In this document: positions 1 through 11,353 of the stretch, one piece after another
How the letters are laid out: every line of letters starts with the position of its first letter
Numbering within the stretch: position 1 is the first letter of the stretch
DNA from: Narthecium ossifragum
Taxonomy: Eukaryota > Streptophyta > Magnoliopsida > Dioscoreales > Nartheciaceae
Direction of reading: 5' to 3'
DNA: 64,000 nucleotides
Assembly (NCBI GenBank): GCA_963920575.1
Contig: OY986967.1
Coordinates: 27,233,137 to 27,297,136, forward strand
Notes under the pieces: generated by a model
What the model was told of the DNA's origin: nothing
Seen by the model: only the letters and a program-made list of their open reading frames with translations
Database searches by the model: none
Made by a program: the position numbers and the translations under genes

Positions 1-1617
1 GACATTTATTTCTCCAAAGACCATGCAGTTTTCAGCTTCGACTGATTATCAATGGTCCGATGCTCGTCCTCTAATGCATCTTGTCGATGCTCTTCAAGTC
101 CATTAGTGAACCTTGCATAAAAGTCCATCAAAGTTTTGTAAATCTAGATTTCAAACCTAACTGTTTTGAAATGATTAAATAAATAAATAAGCTGAATTAC
201 AGACATATTGCTGCTTACCTTGCATAAAAGTCCATCAAAGTATTTTTTTCAGTTGAGTATTTTTTTAAAAAACTGTTCAAGCTTTCACTCCTTTGGCTAC
301 TATGCATCCCCGCAAAGAAACAACTCTTCAGATAAAGAGGGATCCAGTGATTCCTCATTTCATACATGCTGGCCAACCAATCATTATCACTGAGGTGATG
401 TTCTGTTATAATACTTGCCCAAGTTGCGCAAAACTCCTCATCAGTCTCAGTATTCCAAATACAACTTGTTATTTTCTCAATGACTTCAATTTTATTTTCT
501 ATCCCTCCAAACTTCTCAATCAGCTTTTTGGTTATATGCCAAATACAAAACCTGTGACGAGCAGAGGGAAAAACCTGTGAGATAGCAGCTCTCATTGCAG
601 GATCTTGATCTGTTATAATTGTATTGGGATATCTACCACTTGCTTCTACCCAAGTCTCAAACAACCATATAAATGACTCGATGGTTTCATCCTTTAGAAA
701 GCCACTGCCGAGAATCACTGTGTTAAAGTGATTGTCTATTCCAGAAAATGGTGCAAAAATCATAGAATACTTGTTAGTGTTATATGTTGTATCAAATGCT
801 AACACTTCCCCAAAGTTTCTGCATTGCAATCTGGACTGCACATCCATCCAGAAACAATGTGTCAGCTTGCCCTCCGTATCTCATAGAATCTTGTAAAAAA
901 ACTCTGAACTCTTCTTTTGCTTTCCTTTGAAAATTTCTAACAACAACTCTGCATCGTGCCCTCTAACCTCTTCCCTCATGTCCCTCTTCAAATTCCAAGC
1001 ATCCCTTTTTATGAAACCAATCTTGTCATGTCCTCCACTCTCATTCCGCAGGATTCCCATTGTTTGTGAAATACGGATGTTCACTGACTGATGATCCTTA
1101 AAGAGACTCTGTCTGGCTTGAACTATTCTTCGGCGATTTTTAAGAAAATGTCTTCTACTCGGGGTACATAACTCATGATTATGTTCTTCCACAAATTTTC
1201 CCACAATATATTGTCTTGTAGCCATATCCAACTTAAATCGCACCATAGCCTTACAATCAGTCTTTACCGTGCCACATTTTCTGACCGTCGATCTATCTTG
1301 CCACTTGCCGTATTTGTAGCAAACCAATATCCTTTGGCTCACCACTCTTTCGTCAGTGTCCTTGGCATTTTGATATTTTTTTGTGCTTCTAGCAAAATCA
1401 AATCCAGCAGCATACACATATTTTTCATAGAAGCTTTCACACTCCTCCAATGTCTTAAAAGACATACCAATGGTTGGTATTAATTTAGAATCCACCTTTG
1501 GAACACCCTTATAAATAGTAGGAGGATGATCCATGTGACAGTTGTCAACACTTTGGCTGCCATCATCAACCTCTCTTGATACATGATGTAATGTTTCACT
1601 GTCATCTTGGCAACTGC
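1..1617 (-). pseudogene. FAR1/FRS-type (MULE transposase-derived) gene, two in-frame stops
   Basis: The minus strand encodes a FAR1-related (FRS) protein, a family of transcription factors domesticated from Mutator-type transposases. An N-terminal FAR1 DNA-binding region runs from about 1534 to 1100 (CESFYEKYVYAAGFDFAR, then C and H residues in VEEHNHEL). The transposase core follows (LAFDTTYNTNKY, ITDQDPAMRAAI, CIWHITKKL) down to about 219. The frame is open upstream of the Met at 1534 to an acceptor-like AG near 1617, so an earlier exon is likely. Two stops break it: TGA at 881-883 just before DTEGKLTHCFW, and TAA at 6-8 where relatives have Gln (LEKQM becomes LEK-stop-M). Reading continues in the same frame across both, so decay looks recent. 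A 107-base intron (112-218) is inferred. The C-terminal end, including the SWIM zinc finger, lies outside the window. It could be a MULE element copy or a host FRS gene; terminal repeats are not visible. Confidence 0.8.
110..241 (-). repeat. 25-bp direct repeat bounding a 107-bp inferred intron
   Basis: A 25-base sequence occurs at 110-134 and again, identically, at 217-241, offset by exactly 107 bases. On the minus strand each copy ends in AAGGT. Removing 218 to 112 as a GT-AG intron joins ...GCA AG to G TTC ACT and restores the FRS reading frame (YAR-FTNGLEEHRQD). Without splicing the frame ends at a TAA right after YAR. Confidence 0.6.
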
Positions 1618-2160
1618 TTGTGTGTTAGAGCACAAAAATTAACAATGCAACAGTTATAGTGGAAAGGACTATGATGCATCAATTATAGTGGAAAAAAATC
1701 TGGAAGACTACTACTTTAAAATGCACTCAAACAATAGGAACATTGCATGTACTATTAGATTCATATTAGATATCCAAAATGGAAAATCATCATTTTCTAC
1801 ATTTTGTTGTTAACAATCATATATATAGCTGACGTTGAAGCATAGTGTGTACAAAGACTTCAATGAATTGTATTAAAGATTGATCTACTGCATCATCTAG
1901 AAGAGTACAACAATATGGTAGGAATCATATGCTTCATCACAAAGGTCATCAAACCATAGAAGAAATGCCATTTATTACTCACATGTCGTCCATGAACGAA
2001 GAAGGGAGGACAGGGGAAGAAGTGATGCTGGGTTGCCGATGCCGACGCTGCCGTTAGGAGGTCGACGATGCCGATGGTGAGACGCAAGATGGAGGCGATG
2101 GCGAAGAAGCTCGGGGTAAGGAGCTGCGACGGCGCTCGATGTTGGAGAGAGCTGCGCTGG
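1618..2160. other. AT-rich spacer, nothing recognised
   Basis: Spacer between the FRS-like gene and the GC-rich minisatellite. It is AT-rich up to about 2000 and then becomes purine- and GC-rich. No coding pattern, tRNA or transposon end could be supported. Confidence 0.5.
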
Positions 2161-2535
2161 GTTGTCGGGGGGAAGAAGGGAGGACGGCGACGGCTCGGAG
2201 AAGAAGTGAGGACGGCAGCGGCTCGGAGAAGAAGTGAGGACGGCGGCGGCTCGGAGAAGAAGTGAGGACGGCGTGGGAGGTCGGGGGGAAGAAGGGAGGA
2301 CGGCGACGGCTCGGAGAAGAAGTGAGGACGGGATGGGAGGTCGGGGAAGAAGGGAGGACGGCGTGGGAGGTCGGGGAAGAAGGGAGGACAGCGACGGCTC
2401 GGGGAAGAAGGGAGGACGGCGGCGGCTCGGGGAAGAAGTCAGGATGGCGTGGGAGTTCGGGGAAGAAGGGAGGAAGGAGGAGAAAAATTAAGGATGGCGG
2501 CGGCTCGGGGAAGAAAGAGGTTGGGAGATACCTAG
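2160..2535. repeat. GC-rich degenerate minisatellite (purine-rich strand)
   Basis: Variable units built from GGGAAGAAGGGAGGACGG, GGCTCGG and GTGGGAGGTCGG alternate many times. Long open frames arise on both strands purely from composition (a Pro/Ser/Arg-rich frame on minus, Gly/Arg/Lys-rich frames on plus), so I do not call a gene here. Confidence 0.75.
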
Positions 2536-2557
2536 ATCTAACATTGCTTAGAAGGGC

Positions 2558-2720
2558 GATGCTGGTAGATCCCGGAGGAGGAGGGCTCAATGCTGGTAGA
2601 TCCCGGAGGAGGAGGGCTCGATGCTGGTAGATCCCGGAGGAGGAGGGCTCGATGCTGGTAGATCCCGGAGGAGGAGCGCTCGATGCCGGTAGATCCCGGA
2701 TGAGGAGGAGGAGGGCTCGA
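2558..2720. repeat. 31-bp tandem repeat, about five copies
   Basis: The unit begins GATGCTGGTAGATCCCGG and ends in GGAGGAGGGCTC. Copies start near 2558, 2589, 2620, 2651 and 2682. The last is diverged (GATGCC, GGATGAGG) and runs into GAGGAGGAGGGCTCGAG. Confidence 0.85.
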
Positions 2721-2806
2721 GGGTGGAGGGGGGACGAGGCGCAGCGGTGGCTCGAGAGAGGTGCCGGCGCTGGATCGAGGATGGAGGGGGGACGAGGCGC
2801 AGCGGT

Positions 2807-5182
2807 TGTAAGGGCCTTAATGTATAATTCCGGGCTTTTATGTAAAATGGAGTGCTTTTGGCGTAATTTCTTGTTTTTGTGGGGGGTTTTATGCAAAAAA
2901 ACCACCCCTCCTTCTAGAGGAATCGAGAGCCCTTTTCCTCGATTCTTTCTTCTTCTCTCTCAACCCTCTTTTCTTTCACTCGTTGGCTGCCAACCCGGGA
3001 GAGAGAGGGAGTGAGATCGGAGTGAGATGGAGAGAGAGATCGAGAGGGAGATGGAGATGAAGCAAGGTCGCCGGCGCCGGAGAAGGAAGGAAAGGAAGGG
3101 AGGAAGAAGAACCGGGAAAAAGGGGAGGTGGGCATCGCCGGAAATTGGTAGATCCAGTGGGGTTCTCGCCGGATTTCGTCCTCCTCTTGTCTCAGGTGAG
3201 CTCCCACCTTCTTTCCCATCCGATCTCTTCCTCTTTTAGGCTTTTTCGTTGGGTTTTTTTTGGGAGCTCCGCGGTTCTCCGGCAATGGGTCGCCGGGGAA
3301 GATGCTGCGGACGGCGTTGGGGACCTCCCTCGGCGACTGCAGCGCTGGGGAAGGACCCCCGTGGTCCGGGGCCATCTTTCTCCGAGCCCTGTCCGGGCAT
3401 TTCCCATGGCAGGGGATCCTTGATCCTCCTCCCTGCCATGGTTCCCGGCAAGGTTCCGGCCGGCCATTCCCTAGCCGTGGCCGCGCAACCTTCTTAGGGA
3501 TCCGGTGCTAGGGTCAGCACACGGATTCTCTTCTCCTCTGGTGGTTTTCTCGATGCTTGAGTACCCCTGTTCTGGAGGTTTGACGGAGCTCCGGCGTGAG
3601 CTCCGGCAGGCCACCAACCAGGCTCTTGCCATCCTCCAGAACAACAGCTTCTCGAGAAGGGGGTAAGGGAGCAGCTGGACTTTACTCCCGGAGGGGTCTG
3701 CACCATGGTGCAGGTCACCGACCTGACAAACTCTCCGGGGGCCAAGGGTGAACTCCGGCGATCTTCTTGAGGAAGAAGATGACCCTGTGCGGTGCATGTT
3801 AGCTCACACGCACAGTGTCTGCTAACATGCACCAGAGCCTTCAGATGGCCGTAGTTGAGCTCTCGATGCCTATTTTCGACGTTTCTCGCGTCATTCGACC
3901 TGCTTTTCGAGCGCTAGCTATTGGTAATAGTTTTAATTGTGTTTTAGGGCTCTAACAGACCGTAGTCTTGTTTATCGTATTTTAGGCGATCGTTTGAGTG
4001 GCCGTCAAGTGTCGGAGCGCGGCGTGGACCCCCGGGCTCAGGGATTGCTCGCTGACTGTCCTTTTGAGGTAGGAGTTACCTCCTAGGATTTGTGTGAATG
4101 TATGCAATGTTTTGTTATGTATGATATATAATTGTGTTGATGCTTTGATATATGTTTGTATGTATTTTATTAATCTTGTGTGTATATGTGATGCTATGTC
4201 ATGCTATGATGATTTCCTGTATGTATGTGTAATGAGATTAATTGACCAAGTTATTGATTGATTGATTATTTATGTGATTTGTGCATACATGCTAGGAATG
4301 TCAGGTCTGTCTTAGGACATGGATTGTGGTTGGGTCTAGTCAGGTCATATAGCTAGACTAGTCAGAGTCTAGGGACTATGATGATGACTTGACTTGAGGA
4401 TTTGATCTGATTGAAGATCTGACTTGAGGATTTGATCTGATGGAGGATGTGTTGCCTATACTAGTGTACTGAGGCCTGTATAGAGTCTATAGGGGTCTGG
4501 GCGAGCGTTGACGGCCGGACGCGGCGACTGTGCGTGTAAGACTTACCCAGACTAGCCAGACCATACTAGGATCAGTAAGCTAGTATAGGATGTTGTACCT
4601 ATACTAGTATACTGGGGCTGGGTATAGAGTCTATAGGGGTATGGGCGAGCATTGACGGCCGGACGCGGCGACTGTGTGTGTAAGACTTACCCATACTAGC
4701 CAGACCATACTTGGGCAGTATACTAGGATAGGTGGGTGTACACCAGTGTCTTAGTTGGTGACTCCTACTGGGCTTTAGAGCTCATTCGTATTAGGTTTTG
4801 GTTTTTGTGCAGGAGGACCTATGGGTAGGCCAGAGACCAGTGCAGGCCATGGAGGTCCTGTCTCAGGAGGAGTTTTTCTGTATTTATGTATCTTTATTTA
4901 TGTATGAAAAGCATGTATATGTTGAAAATGAAAGAATTATGTATTATAAATTGCGACTGAAATATCATGTATATTATTTGAATTGATGTGGGCGTATGTG
5001 CCCTAGTGATGGTGAATGATTGTAAAGAGATAAATAGTTGTGATTAAATGTTATAAAGCTATGTTTTATTGGTGATTGAAATGTTGTAATAGTGATCTCA
5101 CGTCCCCGTGCCCAAGGGCCATGCCGAAATTTTAAATAAATCTTTGGGACATTTTTATATTTAATTGGGGCGGGGCGTGACA
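2807..5182 (+). mobile_element. Solo LTR of a large LTR retrotransposon (probably Ty3/Gypsy)
   Basis: The element begins TGTAAGGGCCTTAATG and ends GGGGCGGGGCGTGACA, the TG...CA ends expected of an LTR. It is flanked by a perfect 5-bp target duplication GCGGT at 2802-2806 and 5183-5187. The interrupted minisatellite resumes with the same phrase (CAGCGGTGGCTCGAGAGAG at 2741 and 5181). At 2376 bp it has no gag-pol coding, so it is a single LTR left by recombination between two LTRs. A long LTR with a GGGGCGTGACA-type end recalls chromovirus (Del/Tekay-like) Gypsy elements; this lineage call is from memory and tentative. Confidence 0.85.
4451..4735. repeat. Two tandem ~142-bp repeats inside the solo LTR
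   Basis: The block starting GTTGCCTATACTAGTGTACTG (4451) recurs as GTTGTACCTATACTAGTATACTG (4593). Both contain TAGAGTCTATAGGGGT, GGGCGAGC.TTGACGGCCGG and a shared GTAAGACTTACCCA tail. Tandem duplications of this kind are common in LTR U3 regions. Confidence 0.8.
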
Positions 5183-5339
5183 GCGGTGGCTCGAGAGAGA
5201 GGCGAAGAGGCTCGGGGGAGTTGTCCTCTCTCGCGAAGAAGGTTATAAGCCCCGACGTGATCCCGATCGTCGGATGGAAATGGACGATCAGGATCACAGT
5301 TCGCTATATAACACCAACGAACCGGGTTCTACTCAGAAA

Positions 5340-5340
<1 letters not shown>

Positions 5341-5395
<55 letters not shown>

Positions 5396-5421
5396 GTGTG
5401 TGTGTGTGTGTGTGTGTGTGT
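5341..5421. repeat. (TA)n-(TG)n compound microsatellite
   Basis: About 25 TA units pass directly into about 13 TG units. The tract sits exactly where a truncated copy of the peptide-gene 3' flank begins, so it may mark the rearrangement breakpoint. YIYIYI-type open frames here are artefacts. Confidence 0.9.
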
Positions 5422-5424
5422 GAT

Positions 5425-8400
5425 ACGTGCGTACATAATATAGTGATGTGGTGTACTTTGTCGTCAATAAATGATGGAGTGGTGATGTGTTGTGAATCAC
5501 TCGTTAAAACGTTGCAATCAAATATTAAATTTATAATCATTATTCAATCACTACACAACTATGTAGAAATAGCGGTGAAGTCCAGAGTCGAACCACAGGG
5601 AAATTAGCATGAAAGATTAAAATCAATTCTCAAAACTCTAATTCTAAGTGGTAGAGTTTAATGGAGGATTTGAATTAACTAAAACTATCTAAAAAAAAAC
5701 AATTAAATATGATCAATTCGAATCAATGGATAAGTGATTTAGAAATTATTCAATCCGCCCTAGTTTTGCCTTCAATCTTCACTAGTCATCCTCTTGTTCT
5801 CTTCTCTAAACATTTTGGATCCACGGCTTCCTAAGCTTACATAATCCCTAAAATAAAATATATGTTCCTAACGGCATAGCCTGTCTTTCTTGGCATATGT
5901 TGTATTCAATCATACAATTACTTTACTTTATTCTACTCATAATGATCTTAGCACAACCTATCATAGCATAACATATATAGCCTATCTCAGAAGCAAACCA
6001 TAAATTCACATGAAAACCATTCTATAAATCTCTACAATCAATCACAGAAATCATGTAGGACTGAAAGTACATCCAGAAATTCTGTTCCCCCCGCTCTGTT
6101 AACATTAAAATCATATCCATAAGATCATGTCTTGAGAAGATTACAAGATTCAAACCAAAGAAGATAGAAAACTACGTTAGGCTTTCATGAATAATCCTAA
6201 GTATAAGAATTAGAAACTCATCTTTTGGATGAGCGTTATCGGATTGGAATAGGAAGTTGTCACCATCCGCATCATCGACATCTTCTATTTAATTCCTTTT
6301 CCAAAGATTGTCGAAAATATGGGAAACTCGGTCTGAAATAACCTTATTTATAGCTGCAACCCTGGAATAGGGTTTAGGAGTCGTAATTGGACTTAAACTC
6401 TAATTTTCCTAATTTTCCATACTGATGATGTCATTCTAGCGATCCATCAGACTCAAAACCGATCCATCGCTCAAGTCGGTTTGACTGGGTCTCTACTGCC
6501 ACATCACTAATTAATTTTAGCCTTTCTTTCCAACTTCTAGATATATCCGAATTTGCTTTAAAACTGCCACCAATATATAGATAATCTCAGAAAGTCTTCA
6601 ACATGAAAGTTGTAGCTTTTTAAGCCTTCTTTCATCTCCCAGAATTTCAAAATATTTGACATTTTGTAAAATGTCTGGTGATTTATTTCTAAACAGTCGA
6701 CGAAGCAGTTTTTTTTTTCAGAATTTAATGATTTTTGGTAAAAATAATTAAGGGGAATAAATTAATGATTTACTCCCACTAATTATTTTCTTCGTATTAA
6801 CACATTCGATACTTAGAATGTATTCAAGATTTATTTTTTAAGAGTTTAAACTCACCAACCCTAGTCGGGAGTGGCCATATCCTCACTCTAAGCACCAACC
6901 AAATACTAGAAAGTTCAAAAGTTTGTCAACTCACCCTCCACTCAAGCACTTACCAAACAACAGAAAGTTCAAAAGTTCGCCAACTCTATTTCCACTTTAG
7001 CACCAATAAAATAGCAAAAACTGACATGCCACTTCACAGAATTTCAAGAGTCTGCGCTACAGAAAGTGACTCTCATCTACAAAGTCCTTAGCAACCAAAC
7101 ATGCACTAAAGCTCTTCCATTTGTTTTGTTTAATTATAATGTCCGGTTGTCTTAATTCGGACAATCAGTGATTGAGTTATATATTATCTTAAAAAAATGA
7201 GTGATGCATTTTTTTTGACTCTCAGGATTTCTTACTTTATTAGGTAAATATTCCACATACTAATACTCATGAATAACTGGCAACCATACATCTTAGAGGC
7301 ATGTTAGGATATAATTTAATGGATAAAATAAATAAATCTCCTTCTATATTAATTGGGTTAATTATGCTTTACTTCCGTATAGTTTTAGTAAAGGTTTTAT
7401 ACAATTCCTCGATTAAAAAAAGTTGACATCTGATCACTAAACCGCTTCTACGTGGGCCTCCCAGCTAGGGATGACAACGGGACGGGTCCCCCTTCCCCCT
7501 TTCCCTGACCCCGCAACCTAACCTAGAACCCCGACCCTGTCTCGGTAGTTACATGTATTTATTTAGACTAGTTGGATCATTACTTGGTTAATTAAAAACA
7601 GGCATGTATTTAGACTAGTTGGATCAAAATATAGATTTGTGAGTGTTGTTGTGTTCCTTTTAAGGGCTTAAGGACATATGCTAGATGTGGAAAACCTCAA
7701 GATATGAGTGCTTATTTTCTGATTATAAGGTAACTCAAATAAACAGCTTCTAAATGGGCTAATGAAGAACTAACATGATCACGAGCTTCATACTGCTTTT
7801 CCAATTTCGAGGACATAACGAAGATGTAAGCATTTTGTTCCACGATAAATTAGGTCACAAAGGAAGTGCTGCAAAGAAGGATGCTCATGCATGCTGTAAG
7901 GGTGTGTTTGGCAAACCTGAATCTGATGAATTAGCTGAATGAGGAATCTGTGGAATTAGCTGAATGGGGAATGAGCTGAATCTGGTGATTCCGTGGATTT
8001 TGGTTCTGTTGTTTGGTTGGTCTGTATGGGATGAGCTGAATCTGTTAATTCTGGCGTTTGGCTTGTCTATTATGGATGAGCTGAATCTGCTAATTTTGTT
8101 CAAATTAATAATAAAACTTTAAATTTTCTTCAAATTAAGACATGTTTTTTACTATAATAATAAAAATATCCATGAGATATGATTGATAAAAATTATTAAA
8201 AATTTAGGTTAAATTAATTATTTGAATGCATCTAATCATGTAAAATGATTGATCGAAATTATTGAAAATTCAGGTATAATTTAAGTTATAATATATTAAA
8301 TGATTTTATAAATTAAATTACATCAAATATTTGCTTTCAAAAATACTCAATATTGGTCTCATAACGAAGATATCGATGATATCTTTCCAATGAGACTAAT

Positions 8401-10450
8401 TTCATAAAGTTTCAACATGTATATTTAAAGTTATGATAAATATAGCTATTTTAAATATCAAGGGGATAAAAATGTCATTTAGGAAAATCTCAAAATCCGA
8501 CGGATGTCGGATCCCATGGGACGGCGTCCGCTCGATTTGAGCGGACACGCCGCCGTTCACTAAACATGGAATCCGACGTCCATGGATTCCAGTTCAATTT
8601 TGCAAATCAAACATCGGAACAGGGAATTTAGAATCCGCTCATTCCTCCCATTCAGCGAATTCAGTCTCATTCTTATCATCCAAACAGACCCTAAATGAAT
8701 CTAGCAAAAGCTTGATGATGCTTATGAAACACATTGTGATATGATTCATTAGCCATGGGGAAAATAGGATTAAATGAGATAAATTTTTTTTGACAAAAGT
8801 ATGTAAAGATTTACCGGTTGTAGGTTAATTGATTGAAGATAGCTAGCCATTGTTATATAACTACTCCATAGTCAGTTAATGTTGTCGAGGCAAAATCTTC
8901 AAGCAATGCCTTGTTTGAACCAAACCCATGCATTAGGAGACCGACACCACAAAAGCTCTATGATCGAGGAAAGTGAATGTAGAGATTACACACAAGCATA
9001 TTTATAATTTGATACTTTGTTAATCAATATATAGATGCTAACATAAGCTTTCAAGAAGGGAATGTTCCTTTCAAAATGTTAAAAAATCACGTAAGCACTT
9101 CAATAGGTGGAGATGCAAGTGTAATTCAATCATGCACATGCAACAAAAGAATTCTATGTAGGGCAAAAATGGCTCTAGTCAGATGTATTTTAGGAATCTC
9201 GGCATGATATATAATAGAATTTGCTAGGTAAAGGGTGCAAAACCATTGAAGTAACAATTGTTGGGAAATATCCAACAATACTTTCGAATCCGAATTAATA
9301 CAACGTTCCGGTCACCCTCGTTGCCTCACTAATTAACTAGTAACTGGCTATAGCCTAGTTGAAGCATTCAAACATTAATGGCACTTATTAGGTAGCAGTG
9401 GAAGACCGTCAACAATGGGAGGAGAGGAGAATTGATTAAAGTGGATTCCCCTAATCGGAAAATGGTTGCGTGGCCGCGTCAGCGATGCCAGAATGTGGCC
9501 GTTTCGGTCGGTCCAGCCCAAGGATTTTATACGCGCCACCACCTCCGGGAAAACTCCCATCTTTTGCATACCATCTTCTTATTCTTTCTTTCCGGCCAAA
9601 AATCTTATTAGTTTGATGCAGGACCAAGTCCAGATCCAGACCTGAATGAGCCCGATCTGGATAGACTTCCTAGGCGTTCAGGTCGTGTTCGAACTCCGTC
9701 AGTCCAATTCAGATCTCCGTACGATCATGACCGTCGGATGGGCATAAGTTTCGACCACGATGTCTGATCATGGCGTGTGACCAGCCGTTTCGACCGGCTC
9801 GACGAGCCCGACAAGATTCATCAGAGATTGAAGATCTCTCCATGACATGGGCCTCCAAAATCCCAAATTCCTTTTCTTTCTGGCCTAAAATTCCGTTTTT
9901 GTGTAAAACTTTTCTTTTTAGGCAGGTTATCGGTCTTTACTATGTTTAGCATGTTTTCCTATTTCTAGCCGTTTTTTTTTTAAAATTCCGGATTGTTTCA
10001 TTAGTTATTGGGTTTGAGTTTAATTCCTGGTTTGAGTCCATATAAGTTGGTCTCCCATTATCTTATAAAAGGAGTTTTAGGGTTTGTAATTGGGCAGTTT
10101 TTTATTAGTAAAATTTCGAATAGCTTTCTCCTCTTGAGAATTCTGGTTGTCTCTCCCATAGATAGGACGATTGTCTCTCGCAACGAGAGGCTTTCACGTT
10201 TACTCTGCGCCAGAGTTCCTTCATGGCCGCCAGACGTCCGAGGATTCTGTTAGTGGAGGATGCTGAGATTAAGTGGGTAGCCAAACAACATATCCATCTT
10301 TCTGCAACTCAGTACAATATATTCTTGCTTTTGGCATGCATGTTTTGCATTTTACGTACGTAGGTGACTAGCTGTAGAGTTATGCGTGCATGATGGCCTC
10401 TGGACGCAGGTGGTGGTGAGGAGGCTGGCGAGAGAGGGGGGCGTAGCGCT
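5425..10450. repeat. Duplicated downstream block, copy D1 (peptide gene itself missing)
   Basis: Begins with the 3'-flank signature of the peptide genes (ACATAATATAGTGATGTGG, then GTCAATAAATGATGG) with no peptide gene upstream, so a copy was lost at the TA/TG tract. It then tracks copy D3 (23135-27650) almost base for base, and D2 and D4 for their first roughly 2.8 kb. Shared markers include GAGTCGAACCACAGGGAAA, CTAACGGCATAGCCTGTCTT and GTTTAAACTCACCAACCC. It contains short coding-like remnants I cannot identify (minus strand near 8690-8860 and 9040-9210) and no intact gene. It ends by joining the exon 1 remnant of the 10.4 kb peptide gene. Confidence 0.8.
7900..8691. mobile_element. PIF/Harbinger-like MITE, present only in copy D1
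   Basis: Copy D3 has GCTGTAAATGAATCTAGC uninterrupted at about 25700, whereas here 792 bp are inserted. The flanks show a 3-bp TAA duplication (7897-7899 and 8692-8694). Ends are inverted and imperfect: GGGTGTGTTTGG on the left, GGGTCTGTTTGG as the complement of the right. TAA/TTA duplication with GGG-starting ends fits the PIF/Harbinger (Tourist) group. There is no transposase. Confidence 0.8.
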
Positions 10451-10741
10451 GGACCTGGCAGAGGAGAAGAGTGAGTTTAATCTCATCATCATACTTAATT
10501 TATTTACGTACATATATATTTATATATGCTAGTTTGCCCCCCTACCATCTGTTTGGGTAACCATTCACTCTCCCCACCTCCCCTATTAATTCCTCACTAA
10601 CCCCCTTTCTCTCTCCACTAACTTCCCATCTCTCCCACTAACTCCCCCTCCACGTAGGCTCCACATAGGATAATCCTTGCCACGTAGAACGCCAGCTAGG
10701 ACAACCAAAGATTAACGTATAATCATCCTACTATATAAAGA

Positions 10742-10806
<65 letters not shown>

Positions 10807-11353
10807 TATTTAGAGGCTTTTGATGTCACAATTTATATATATAATTTTGATATATACTCTCCCTCCTTTTCTTGTATAAACGCCGCTACAGTTTTTATAG
10901 ATAATGACGTTCGTGAAAACATCATGAAATGGAAATACCTAGTGACCTTTTAATATAAAATGCCACTATTATATCAAATTTAGTGGCGTTTGTGAATACC
11001 GTCGTTAATTATGTCGAATTGGGAGCCTTCTTAAAGACCGTCACTAAATTAATACCGCTAATTTATGTTTTTTTTTATAACGTCATGAGGTGCGTTTATA
11101 TATGCTCCGTGCAGATGATAGCGTGAACAAAGCAACCGCCGTGGGTGTGCATTCCGGCGTCGGCTATAAATCACTTCGTCCTAACCGACCAGTATGCCAG
11201 ACTGGACGTGGACAGCCTTATGGCAACTGTGTAAAGGGTGGTGGCAATCGTGGGTGCCGGTACGGGTGCTGCCGCCGCCTTGAGACACCATATCAGGGAT
11301 GCCAGTGCTGCGCTCACGCAGATGAGATCCCGGACCCCGAGTATCAGCCATGA
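10451..11353 (+). pseudogene. Decapitated GRP/RALF-like cysteine-rich peptide gene (copy A)
   Basis: Exon 2 (11115-11353) is intact. It encodes a 78-residue segment with the core YKSLRPNRPVC......GQPYGNC and a tail CRYGCC...CQCCAHADEIPDPEYQP, eight cysteines in all. Exon 1 survives only as its last 20 bases (GACCTGGCAGAGGAGAAG and flanks, 10451-10470) before the donor GTGAGT. Sequence encoding the Met and signal peptide is replaced by the end of block D1. The frame upstream of the remnant is open, but I find no Met in it and no hydrophobic leader, so a secreted product is unlikely. The intron holds a TA microsatellite (10741-10802) and a foreign insert (about 10528-10741). Compare copies B, C and D, which retain the leader. 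Confidence 0.8.
10528..10741. mobile_element. Insert in the copy A intron, related to 29545-29727; possibly Helitron-like
   Basis: The copy B intron lacks this stretch. A related sequence lies upstream of copy D (shared: CTCACTAACCCCCT/CTTACTAACCCCCT, CACTAACTCCCCCTCCA, CTATATAAAGATGATATAT). The 29.5 kb copy has an 8-bp-stem hairpin CCCTGCCACATGGCAGGG about 10 bases from one end, which suggests a non-autonomous Helitron. The CTRR terminus and A/T insertion site are not convincing, so the class is uncertain. Confidence 0.4.

Noticed and set aside
2054..2905. 283-codon Pro/Ser-rich minus-strand frame
   Set aside because: It covers degenerate minisatellites and both strands are open in several frames. 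No domain, and composition alone explains it.
5570..5600. tRNA-like phrase GAGTCGAACCACAGG
   Set aside because: No cloverleaf or anticodon arm around it. It recurs in all D blocks and looks like retroelement-derived repeat sequence.
5304..5607. Frames with YIYIYI/THTHTH runs
   Set aside because: Translations of the TA/TG microsatellite; the same happens at 10741, 22585 and 30566.
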